Positions 1 to 6,153 of a stretch of 15,086 nt of DNA are shown in pieces. The stretch is from Maricaulis sp963976135. GTDB taxonomy: Bacteria; Pseudomonadota; Alphaproteobacteria; Caulobacterales; Maricaulaceae. Both the position numbers and the translations under genes were made by a program. The notes beneath the pieces are model-generated. The model was given only the letters and a program-made list of their open reading frames with translations, did not search any database and was not told the DNA's origin. Location of the stretch: positions 1 to 15,086 of the forward strand of contig NZ_CAXBKN010000077.1 in assembly GCF_963976135.1 (NCBI RefSeq), in the 5' to 3' direction. Numbering within the stretch: position 1 is the first letter of the stretch; the number at the start of each line of letters is the position of its first letter.

Positions 1-36
1 GATGACAAGTTTTTTAAATTTATGGGTGAAATTAGT

Positions 37-52
37 GGCCCGAAGACGGGCC
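37..52 (-). terminator. Possible weak terminator hairpin after the dipeptidase gene
   Basis: A perfect 6-bp stem GGCCCG/CGGGCC (37-42 with 47-52) with a 4-base loop lies 13 bases past the dipeptidase stop. On the minus strand the stem is followed by CACTAATTTC rather than a clean U-run, so this is a hairpin in the right place and not a convincing intrinsic terminator. An A/T-rich stretch at 9-22 lies further on. Bases 1-36 hold nothing else recognisable. Confidence 0.3.
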
Positions 53-65
53 CTACCCCTCACCC

Positions 66-1232
66 TCACCCCTCCGGCAAATTCTCCAGGAAGAAGCGGA
101 TCGTGTTCTCGCCCATCACATCGCGAATATCCGCCTCGCTCAGCCCTGCTGCCAGCAGGCGATCCGTCAGCACCGCGTATTCCGAGGCATCGAAGGTCGC
201 CGTGATGGTGCCGTCATAATCAGACCCCAGCGCGACATGCTCGACGCCGAGCAGATCAATTGCGGCGAGGAGGGTCGCAGCAACACCCTCCGGCGTGTCG
301 TCGCAGGTGACGTCGGCCCAGAAACCGATGCCGATCACGCCGCCGCGCGAGGCGACTTCAAGCATCAGATCGTCGGGAATATTACGCTTGGCTTCGCAAT
401 GGCCGTGAATACCGGTGTGGGAGATGACCAGCGGGACGTCGGTCATGTCGAGAACTTCGCGGACCACGGCCTGGGAGGAATGGGCCAGGTCGATGATCAT
501 GCCGTGCTCGACGATACGCGCCACGGCGGCGCGGCCGAAATCGGTCAGGCCCGTATCGGACACGCCGTGCAACGAGCCACCGAGCTCATTGTCGAAGAAA
601 TGTTGCAGGCCGATCATGCGATAGCCCTCATCATAGAGCCCGTCGATATTGGCCAGGTCGCCCTCGAAAGGATGACCACCCTCGGTCGCGAGAATGCCGA
701 CGAGGACATCGGGGTCGCTGGCGCGGCGTTCCAGGGCGGCGGCGAGATCACCGCGGGTGCGGGCGACCACGAATTCGCCATGCGACAGCGTCGCCAGACG
801 GTTCAGCCGCCGGGCATGATAGCGGGCGCGGGCATAGATCGAGGTCCAGCTGTCGAGCGGCCAGAGCTGGACGATGGCGAGCGGGGTGATGTTGTCGCTG
901 TCGGCGGTATTGCTGTCGTAATTCATGTCGGCCGGCGTCTTGGTGACGCTGGAAAAGACCTGCAAGGCGACGCGACCGGCGCGCAGGCGCGGAAAATCAG
1001 TATGGCCGCGATCATTCCAGCTATTGGGGTCGCGCATCCAGAGCAGCATGTCGGAATGCAGGTCGGCGACGCGCAGGCTGTCATGCAGGGCGGTCGCCTC
1101 GGCGGAAATGACATAGGGCTCGTGGGCGGTGACGACATTCATGTCGTGGTCGAGCTTTGCCGGAAGGATGCCGAATATGCCAATGGCCGCTGCCATCAGA
1201 AGCGCGCCCGCCACTATCAGAACAATACGCAT
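66..1232 (-). CDS. Membrane dipeptidase, peptidase family M19 (renal dipeptidase-like)
   Basis: A 388-residue zinc-dependent dipeptidase that should hydrolyse dipeptides outside the cytoplasmic membrane. Residues 3-24 form one hydrophobic segment, either an uncleaved anchor or a signal peptide. All zinc-site residues of the M19 family can be placed: HxD at H59/D61 in VADLHSD, bridging E184 in ATEGG, H251 in DLAHSS, H272 in ISHTG, R283 in KRNIPDD and D338 in LGSDYDG. The segment around H211-H222 (LQHFFDN...GGSLHG) is also typical. I chose the ATG at 1232 because GGGGAAG lies just upstream and the hydrophobic segment begins there; the frame stays open to 1457 but would place a long low-complexity stretch before it. 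It is separated from the upstream minus-strand gene by a terminator, so it is probably transcribed alone. Family certain; physiological substrate (D,L- or L,D-dipeptides) not determinable. Confidence 0.93.
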   Translation of the reverse strand: MRIVLIVAGALLMAAAIGIFGILPAKLDHDMNVVTAHEPYVISAEATALHDSLRVADLHSDMLLWMRDPNSWNDRGHTDFPRLRAGRVALQVFSSVTKTPADMNYDSNTADSDNITPLAIVQLWPLDSWTSIYARARYHARRLNRLATLSHGEFVVARTRGDLAAALERRASDPDVLVGILATEGGHPFEGDLANIDGLYDEGYRMIGLQHFFDNELGGSLHGVSDTGLTDFGRAAVARIVEHGMIIDLAHSSQAVVREVLDMTDVPLVISHTGIHGHCEAKRNIPDDLMLEVASRGGVIGIGFWADVTCDDTPEGVAATLLAAIDLLGVEHVALGSDYDGTITATFDASEYAVLTDRLLAAGLSEADIRDVMGENTIRFFLENLPEG

Positions 1233-1283
1233 TTTCTTCCCCGGATCTGTTTGACCGCGAGAGTGCCACAGCGCGCCGGTCTT

Positions 1284-1311
1284 GCAAGCAAAAGGGAGGC
1301 AAGCAAAAGGG
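1284..1311. repeat. Short direct repeat, 2 x 13 bases
   Basis: GCAAGCAAAAGGG occurs twice, at 1284-1296 and 1299-1311, separated by two bases. It lies in the 5' region of the dipeptidase gene and abuts the terminator of the upstream gene. The second copy supplies the T-tract of that terminator on the minus strand, so the first copy may be a duplicated terminator tail. No other role is evident. Confidence 0.6.
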
Positions 1312-1335
1312 CCGCCCGGTCTCCCGGACGGCCCT
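1303..1335 (-). terminator. Intrinsic terminator of the triple-repeat secreted protein gene
   Basis: On the minus strand, 25 bases after the stop codon at 1360, an 11-position stem (GGGCCG, one C/A mismatch, CCGG) closes a 4-base loop and is followed by TTTTGC. Pairing is 1309-1314 with 1329-1334 and 1316-1319 with 1324-1327; an extra A-T pair (1308/1335) extends the base. Stem strength, loop size and T-tract fit a rho-independent terminator and separate this gene from the downstream dipeptidase. Confidence 0.75.
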
Positions 1336-1359
1336 CCTGATGGTTTCAGACTGTCAGTT

Positions 1360-2691
1360 CTATTCGCTGTAGAGCTCGGAGATCGACAGCGTCGCCGAGG
1401 CGTTATTGCCCTGGCTGTAGGAGCCGATCCAGATGTCATAGACACCGGATGCCGCATTGTTGAAGCGCAGGGCCGGGTTCAGACCGGCATTGCCGCCGTC
1501 ATCGTCGCAGAACCAGTTGCCGTTCGGATCATTGATCAGAAGCGTCGTATCGGAGCTTGAAGCCGCCGAAATGATCAGCGGCAGGGAACCAGCCGAATAG
1601 GTCAGTTCGAAATCCGGCGCTGACGCGACCCATCCGGCACAGCCGGAGCGGACGCTATCGGCGCGATAGCCACCACCGGAGGTGATGCTGACGCGGTATG
1701 GATCAGGCTGGAAACCGGCGCGCAGCGCCACGGAACCATAGGCAGCCGGGGCCGACATATTGATGCCCGAACGTGGCTGTGGACGCGGCTGGGGCCGGGG
1801 CTGTTGACCGGCGACCTGGCCGATTTCCGAGATCGACAGGACCGAAGTAGCGTAATCGCCCTGGGAATAAGATCCGACCCAGATATCATACCGGCCAGTC
1901 GCCAGATTGGCCAATGTGACCAGCGGGTTGAGGCCATTGCCGCTATCATCGTCGCAATACCAATTGCCATAGGCATCATTGACGACCAGCGTCGTGTCCG
2001 AGCTGGACACCGCGCCAATGGTCAGCGTGTCAAAGCCGCCGGCTGTGTAATTGACAGAAAAATCAGGCGCATCGGCGATCCAGCCGCGGCAGGAACTGCT
2101 CAGCTGGGCCGCACTGCGGGTGCCGCCGGAAGTCACGTTCACCGTATAGGGATCGGGCGTGAAGCCGGAACGCAGATTGGCGCTGCCGAAGGTCGCAGGC
2201 GCATAGGTATTGGGCGCATTGGACGTGCCCTGGGTCAGGCCGATTTCGGAGACCGAGAGGACGGTGGCGGCGTAATCGCCCTGGGAATAGGAGCCGATCC
2301 AGACATCATAGCGGCCGGACCGTGGGTTGTTGAGTTGAACCAGCGGGTTGAGCCCCTCGCCGCTATCATCGTCACAATACCACTCGCCATTCGGCCCATT
2401 GACCAGCAGCGTCGTATCGGAATTCGACGTCGCACCGATCGTCAGATTATAGCCACCGGCAGCGTAATTGACCGAATAATCGGGCGCATTGGCGACCCAG
2501 CCGCGGCAGGAGGAGGACACATTGCTGGCAGGGATCGAGCCACCGGACGTGATATTAACGTTATATGGATCGGGCGTGAAGCCGGCATTGAGATTGACGC
2601 TGCCATAGGTTGGCGGTGCCGAATAGTCCTGAGCGAGCGCGCCGCCCGCCATCAGTGCAACAGATGCCGTTGCGAGCAATAATGCTTTCAT
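1360..2691 (-). CDS. Secreted protein of three tandem PPC-like beta domains, function unknown
   Basis: A 443-residue exported protein. Residues 1-20 are a clear signal peptide (short K-containing start, hydrophobic core, ALA cleavage site before Q21). The rest is three copies of a ~127-residue unit at about 25-151, 164-291 and 314-439. Each unit runs YGSVxLxxGFxPDPY, TSGG, a cysteine in (S/G)CxGW, APD, SDTTLL(V/I)N, a second cysteine in W(Y/F)CDDD, GLNP, then a (V/I)W(I/V)GSYSQG ending in SxSE. The two cysteines per unit (62/106, 201/246, 351/395) could form disulfides. Units 1 and 2 are followed by linkers, the second rich in PRPQ repeats (297-307). The late part of each unit resembles bacterial pre-peptidase C-terminal (PPC) domains, but no protease or other catalytic domain is attached. 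The ATG at 2691 is preferred over one at 2712 because AAGGGG precedes it and the signal peptide starts there. No function can be assigned; a surface or periplasmic binding role is a guess. Confidence 0.88.
   Translation of the reverse strand: MKALLLATASVALMAGGALAQDYSAPPTYGSVNLNAGFTPDPYNVNITSGGSIPASNVSSSCRGWVANAPDYSVNYAAGGYNLTIGATSNSDTTLLVNGPNGEWYCDDDSGEGLNPLVQLNNPRSGRYDVWIGSYSQGDYAATVLSVSEIGLTQGTSNAPNTYAPATFGSANLRSGFTPDPYTVNVTSGGTRSAAQLSSSCRGWIADAPDFSVNYTAGGFDTLTIGAVSSSDTTLVVNDAYGNWYCDDDSGNGLNPLVTLANLATGRYDIWVGSYSQGDYATSVLSISEIGQVAGQQPRPQPRPQPRSGINMSAPAAYGSVALRAGFQPDPYRVSITSGGGYRADSVRSGCAGWVASAPDFELTYSAGSLPLIISAASSSDTTLLINDPNGNWFCDDDGGNAGLNPALRFNNAASGVYDIWIGSYSQGNNASATLSISELYSE
1375..2619 (-). 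repeat. Three tandem ~380-base coding repeats
   Basis: Unit 1 spans about 2239-2619, unit 2 1819-2202 and unit 3 1375-1752. They encode the PPC-like domains of the secreted protein. Units 1 and 2 are the closer pair and share identical stretches such as the one at 1850-1869 and 2270-2289; unit 3 has diverged (SGCAGW for SSCRGW, DDDGGNAG for DDDSGxG). A proline/arginine/glutamine linker is encoded at about 1771-1803. Confidence 0.85.
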
Positions 2692-2712
2692 CGTGATTTC
2701 CCCTTGAACCAT

Positions 2713-2752
2713 CGCCGGGGGCTTGGCCCACCCCGTGCAAGCCGCCCCGGCG
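2713..2752 (-). promoter_or_regulatory. Strong hairpin in the 5' leader of the triple-repeat protein gene
   Basis: Bases 2713-2720 pair with 2745-2752 (CGCCGGGG/CCCCGGCG) and 2721-2725 pair with 2738-2742 (GCTTG/CAAGC), with a two-base bulge and a 12-base loop. The structure ends about 20 bases before the start codon at 2691 and just before its ribosome site. Neither strand shows a T-run after it, so it is not a simple terminator. It may stabilise the mRNA or affect translation. A smaller imperfect hairpin (AGGGTT/AACCCT) lies at 2774-2794. Confidence 0.5.
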
Positions 2753-2859
2753 AATGCCAGACTCTCATACTAGAGGGTTTTCAGGGTGAACCCTAGCTGA
2801 ATGAAGGAGTTTTTTTCGATTTCAGATGCTGCGATGCGCCATCGCCGCCCGGGCCGCGA

Positions 2860-3207
2860 TCAGGCCTGGCCCGACGCCATCAGGCACGAGACCGACGACG
2901 CCAGCACGGCAGGCAGCTCGGCCTCATCGCCGTGCTCACCGCGCTCGAGCGCGCCGGCGAGATGGCCGAGCCGTTTCAGCCCGACATTCAGGGCGGCGCC
3001 ACGCAGCCCGTGCGCGGCCGCGCGCGCGGCCGCCTCGTCGCCATCGCGGCGGGCCTGGATATGGGTCTCCGACAGGGATTGGAAATCGGCGGCGAACTGG
3101 AGCTTCAGGACGGCAAATGTGTCCGGGCCAACCGCGGCAACCAAGGCGCCGACGATCGTATTGTCGATTTCCGCCTGGTCCCGCCAGTCCATCGGCTGCT
3201 TCGTCAT
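2860..3207 (-). CDS. Stand-alone Hpt (histidine phosphotransfer) domain protein
   Basis: A 115-residue cytoplasmic protein, mostly helical, made of one Hpt domain. The phosphorylatable histidine is H66 in AAHGLRGAALNVG, matching the Hpt signature H-x-L-(K/R)-G-x(5)-G. Such proteins relay phosphate between hybrid histidine kinases and response regulators. No kinase or receiver gene is present in the window, so partners are unknown. The ATG at 3207 is chosen because AAGGGTGG sits about five bases upstream; a GTG at 3216 in the same frame would overlap this ribosome site. It follows the chrR-like gene on the same strand after 147 bases with no clear terminator between, so read-through from the sigma operon is possible but not shown. 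Confidence 0.82.
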   Translation of the reverse strand: MTKQPMDWRDQAEIDNTIVGALVAAVGPDTFAVLKLQFAADFQSLSETHIQARRDGDEAAARAAAHGLRGAALNVGLKRLGHLAGALERGEHGDEAELPAVLASSVSCLMASGQA

Positions 3208-3354
3208 TATCCCCACCCTTCACAGATTTTCCCGCCCGCCGGCGCGGCTGGCGATGCGCACTTTCAGTCGTCACGAGAAACCAGATTAGACCGATATCCT
3301 GATCAAGCCGTAAACCACATGCAGGCATATGGCAGACGGCTGGCCTGCCGGCGA

Positions 3355-4035
3355 TCAGAGCCCGGTGAAGACCTGCAGCGCCCGCAGAAGCGGGTCGTCA
3401 AAGCGCAGCTTTCCCTGGGTCAGCGCGAGGCAGATGCACTCCTCACCCTCACCAATCCTGATATCATGCTCGACCCCGGGATCGGCTTCCTCGACATCGC
3501 CGCGCACATAGCGCTGATCGCCATCGAGGAATGAGCCCTGCAGGACGAGCGTCAATTCTGTGCCGCGATGGCCATGATGCGGGATGGCGACACCGGGACG
3601 TGCGCGCAGCAGCCAGAGGCGCTCATCGCTCTCGCCATGCCACAGCATCGCCTTTCTCAGGCCGGGGCCGAGAAACTCCCAGCGCAGCCTGATACCTTCA
3701 CGGTCGATGAAATCGCACAGGACGGCGGGCAGGCATTCGGGCCGGTCGACCGGGGCCTGCGGTGCCGCCGCAGCCGGTACCGGCTGCGTCCGGGCGGCAT
3801 CAAATGCCTCATCAAGGGCGAAAATATCATCGGCATCAAAGGCGAGCGCGCCCTCACCCTCGACGGATTCCAGCATGGCACCGCCAATGCGCGCCATCGA
3901 GACGGCATGCGCGCGTGCCGGCACCGACACTTCCAGATGCGAACGCAACAGCATGTCCTTACCCGGCGACATCGAGGCACCGGCGGCATGGTCGAGATAC
4001 CAGCCCTGTTCGAGGAAATAGCCTCTCCGGCTCAT
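3355..4035 (-). CDS. ChrR-like cupin anti-sigma factor with degenerate zinc-binding anti-sigma domain
   Basis: A 226-residue protein aligning end to end with R. sphaeroides ChrR, the anti-sigma factor of RpoE that releases it in response to singlet oxygen. The C-terminal cupin keeps all four metal ligands: H154, H156 and E160 in HGHRGTE and H190 in VEHD; the following CICLA segment is also conserved. The N-terminal anti-sigma domain is recognisable (AAG at 17-19, HLE at 33-35, IGGAMLE at 50-56), but the family's HxxxCxxC zinc motif reads H33-L-E-V-S37-V-P-A40, and the N-terminal His is also absent (region GYFLEQ). Two other cysteines, C101 and C107, lie in the linker. It overlaps the upstream sigma gene by ATGA, so translation is probably coupled, which fits a stoichiometric sigma/anti-sigma pair. 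Whether it still binds sigma, and how the anti-sigma domain folds without zinc, is open. Confidence 0.88.
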   Translation of the reverse strand: MSRRGYFLEQGWYLDHAAGASMSPGKDMLLRSHLEVSVPARAHAVSMARIGGAMLESVEGEGALAFDADDIFALDEAFDAARTQPVPAAAAPQAPVDRPECLPAVLCDFIDREGIRLRWEFLGPGLRKAMLWHGESDERLWLLRARPGVAIPHHGHRGTELTLVLQGSFLDGDQRYVRGDVEEADPGVEHDIRIGEGEECICLALTQGKLRFDDPLLRALQVFTGL

Positions 4036-4616
4036 TGCAGATCTCCAAGGCTGAGTTTCAATTTGTCCATCGCCAGACGAATTCGCGATTTGACCGTCCC
4101 CAGCGGCAAGACCAGGCGCAAGGCTATATCGCTGTGCGACAGGCCTTCCATGAAGGCCAGCTCAAGCACACGGCGCTGATCCTGCGGCAGGGTTTCGAGC
4201 GCGTCGCTTACAGCGCTGGCATCCTGCCCGCGGGCATAGAGTTCATCGGCGGCCGGGATTTCGCCGGGACGCAGGGAGGGATCGGTCAGGTCGACGCGAT
4301 CAGCCCGGGCCAGCTTGCGATACTGGTCGATATGAAGATTGCGCGCGATCGTATAGACCCAGGTCGAGACGGCGGATTTGGCGACGTCATAGCTCTCCGC
4401 ACGCCGCCAGATGGCCAGCATGGTGTCCTGGGCGAGATCATCGGCCTGGGCAGAGGGCAAGCCGCGCCGGACCAGAAAGCCACGCACGCGCGGTGCGAAA
4501 TGGTCGAACAGACGGCGGAAGGCCTCGCGGTCCCGGTCAGCGCCAATGCGCTCGACAAGGCTTGCCAGCTCTGCGGCATCCATCAGCCCTGCCTGCAACG
4601 GCGCAGCCATCCTCAT
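4032..4616 (-). CDS. rpoE: ECF RNA polymerase sigma factor, RpoE/ECF11-like
   Basis: A 194-residue group IV sigma factor. Region 2 covers roughly residues 16-85 (AFRRLFDHFAPRV, then DDLAQDTMLAIWRRA and STWVYTIARNLHIDQYRK), followed by a linker and region 4 (LPQDQRRVLELAFMEGLSHSDIA, then LPLGTVKSRIRLAMDKLK), which contains the helix-turn-helix that reads the -35 element. The region 4 sequence closely resembles R. sphaeroides RpoE. The next gene is its ChrR-like anti-sigma factor. I chose ATG 4616 (AAAAGGGG just upstream; ATG 4610 equally plausible) and rejected the longer frame to 4778 because it would start upstream of the predicted promoter at 4690-4719. A leader of about 68 bases follows. 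The sigma factor probably activates its own promoter and the divergent lipid operon. Confidence 0.92.
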   Translation of the reverse strand: MRMAAPLQAGLMDAAELASLVERIGADRDREAFRRLFDHFAPRVRGFLVRRGLPSAQADDLAQDTMLAIWRRAESYDVAKSAVSTWVYTIARNLHIDQYRKLARADRVDLTDPSLRPGEIPAADELYARGQDASAVSDALETLPQDQRRVLELAFMEGLSHSDIALRLVLPLGTVKSRIRLAMDKLKLSLGDLQ

Positions 4617-4689
4617 TCGCCCCTTTTCCAGGCCATCCCGGCCTCCGGGCCGGAAAGAGTTCAATATCTGAGCGGCAGCGTACATGCCC

Positions 4690-4719
4690 AGCCTACGGTG
4701 CCAGCGCCAGGATGGATCA
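4690..4719 (-). promoter_or_regulatory. Predicted RpoE/ECF11-type promoter of the sigma-chrR operon
   Basis: On the minus strand TGATCC (4719-4714), an 18-base spacer and TAGGCT (4695-4690). This matches the published R. sphaeroides RpoE consensus (TGATC- at -35, TAnnnT at -10). Transcription would start near 4683, giving a leader of about 68 bases before ATG 4616. It suggests positive autoregulation. Confidence 0.75.
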
Positions 4720-4732
4720 CATGTGACTGCAG

Positions 4733-4762
4733 TGATCCACGCCGTGCCCGCGCTCGTAACCC
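4733..4762 (+). promoter_or_regulatory. Predicted RpoE/ECF11-type promoter of the lipid-modification operon
   Basis: TGATCC (4733-4738), an 18-base spacer and TAACCC (4757-4762). The hexamer and spacing are the same as in the divergent sigma promoter, and the two -35 elements form an inverted repeat GGATCAC...GTGATCC (4714-4738) with 11 bases between. Expected start near 4769, about 25 bases before ATG 4795. The -10 ends in C instead of the consensus T, so it may be weaker. Confidence 0.72.
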
Positions 4763-4794
4763 TTTTCATTGACCACAATTACCGGGCGCGGCCA

Positions 4795-6153
4795 ATGGGT
4801 GCACTACAACAGAAAAAGCGGATCGCCGTCATCGGCTCTGGGATTGCCGGGCTGTCTGCGGCCTGGCGCCTGACCCTCACTCACCATGTCACCCTGTTCG
4901 AAGCGGCCTCGAGGCCGGGCGGCCATGCCCATACGGTCGAGGTCGATCTCAACGGCAGGCCGGTCGCCGTTGATACAGGATTCATTGTCTTCAATCCGGC
5001 CAACTACCCAAATTTCACCGCCATGCTCGACCTGCTCGGCGTCGAGACCGCACCCAGTGACATGTCCTTCGCCGCCTCGCTCGACGGCCATGGCTTCGAG
5101 TATTCATCGCGGCCGGAGGGGCTGTTTGCCCAGAAGCGCAATCTCTTGCGTCCGCGCATGTGGCGCATGTTGCGCGACCTGTTGCGCCTGCACGCGCATT
5201 CCAAAGCGCTCGACGCCGCGTCGGAGCCGCGCAGCCTCGATCAATTCCTGCGCGATGAAGGCTATTCGCGCACCTTCCGCGACGACCATATCCTGCCCAT
5301 GTGCGCGGCGATCTGGTCCTCACCGGTCGCCACGATGCGCGGCTATCCGGCCAGCGCCTTCTTCGAGTTTTTCCGCAATCATGGCCTGCTGCAGGTGCTC
5401 GACCAGCCCGCCTGGCGCACCGTGACGGGCGGTAGCCGCCACCATGTCGAGGCATTGATCGATCTCTTCACCGGCGATTTGCGACTGTCGACACCGATCC
5501 GCTCGGTCACGCGCGCATCCGACTCGGTGACCCTGCATCCGGCCGAAGGCGACGCCATGCTGTTCGACGAGGTGGTTTTCGCCTGCCATAGCGACCAGGC
5601 CCTGAAATTGCTGGCCGACCCCACACCGCAGGAGGTCAAGCTGCTCGGCGCCATCCGCTATCGCGACAATATCGCCGTCCTGCATACCGATACGCGGCTT
5701 ATGCCACGGCGCAAATCGGCCTGGGCGAGCTGGAATTACCTCGATACCCCGGACAGATCCGGCCAGGAACGCATCAGCCTGACCTATTGGATGAACCGGC
5801 TGCAGCCGCTGCCGACCAAAAGGCCGGTCCTGGTCACCCTCAATCCCGATCTTGCCCCGGCGCCGGAGCTCGTCCTTCACACGGATCACTATGCCCATCC
5901 GGTCTTCGACGCTGCCGCGATCGCGGCGCAGCGGCAAATCCATGAAATCCAGGGCGATAACCGGAGCTGGTATTGCGGTGCCTGGCTGGGGTCGGGCTTT
6001 CACGAGGACGGGTTGCAATCCGGGCTCGCCGTCGCCGAAGCGCTCGGCGCGCCAGAGCGTCCCTGGGGTCTGGACGGCATGACCGGGCGTATCGTCTGGC
6101 CGGACCACAACACAGCCCGGATCGAAATACCTCGCGCGGTCGCCACGCAATGA
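4795..6153 (+). CDS. COG2907-type NAD/FAD-binding amine-oxidase-like flavoprotein
   Basis: A 452-residue flavoprotein. The N-terminal Rossmann motif is GSGIAGLSAAW (14-24), followed by the FAD-ribose acidic residue in LFEAASRPGGHAHT, and VDTGFIVFNPANYPNF. The C-terminal GAWLGSGFHEDGLQSG motif closes the FAD site and is typical of COG2907 proteins. These predicted oxidoreductases are often encoded beside DUF1365 and Cfa-family genes, as here, and are thought to act on membrane fatty acyl chains; the exact reaction is not known to me. The frame is open from 4684, but the promoter element at 4733-4762 lies inside that extension, so ATG 4795 is the sensible start, although its ribosome site is weak (GGGCG). 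The gene ends with an ATGA overlap with the DUF1365 gene, so the three downstream genes form one operon. Confidence 0.9.
   Translation: MGALQQKKRIAVIGSGIAGLSAAWRLTLTHHVTLFEAASRPGGHAHTVEVDLNGRPVAVDTGFIVFNPANYPNFTAMLDLLGVETAPSDMSFAASLDGHGFEYSSRPEGLFAQKRNLLRPRMWRMLRDLLRLHAHSKALDAASEPRSLDQFLRDEGYSRTFRDDHILPMCAAIWSSPVATMRGYPASAFFEFFRNHGLLQVLDQPAWRTVTGGSRHHVEALIDLFTGDLRLSTPIRSVTRASDSVTLHPAEGDAMLFDEVVFACHSDQALKLLADPTPQEVKLLGAIRYRDNIAVLHTDTRLMPRRKSAWASWNYLDTPDRSGQERISLTYWMNRLQPLPTKRPVLVTLNPDLAPAPELVLHTDHYAHPVFDAAAIAAQRQIHEIQGDNRSWYCGAWLGSGFHEDGLQSGLAVAEALGAPERPWGLDGMTGRIVWPDHNTARIEIPRAVATQ

Noticed and set aside
237..1340. Long plus-strand open frame opposite the dipeptidase
   Set aside because: It mirrors the codons of a clear M19 peptidase on the other strand and has no family motif; shadow frames of this length are common at high GC.
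2774..2817. AGGGTT/AACCCT hairpin followed by T7 as a plus-strand terminator
   Set aside because: The T-run is about 15 bases beyond the stem, and no plus-strand gene ends there.
4617..4778. Extension of the sigma factor gene to 4778
   Set aside because: The extension runs past its own predicted promoter and encodes no conserved sequence.
4684..4794. N-terminal extension of the flavoprotein gene to an upstream ATG
   Set aside because: It would cross the predicted sigma promoter at 4733-4762 and add about 37 residues before the FAD-binding motif that family members lack.
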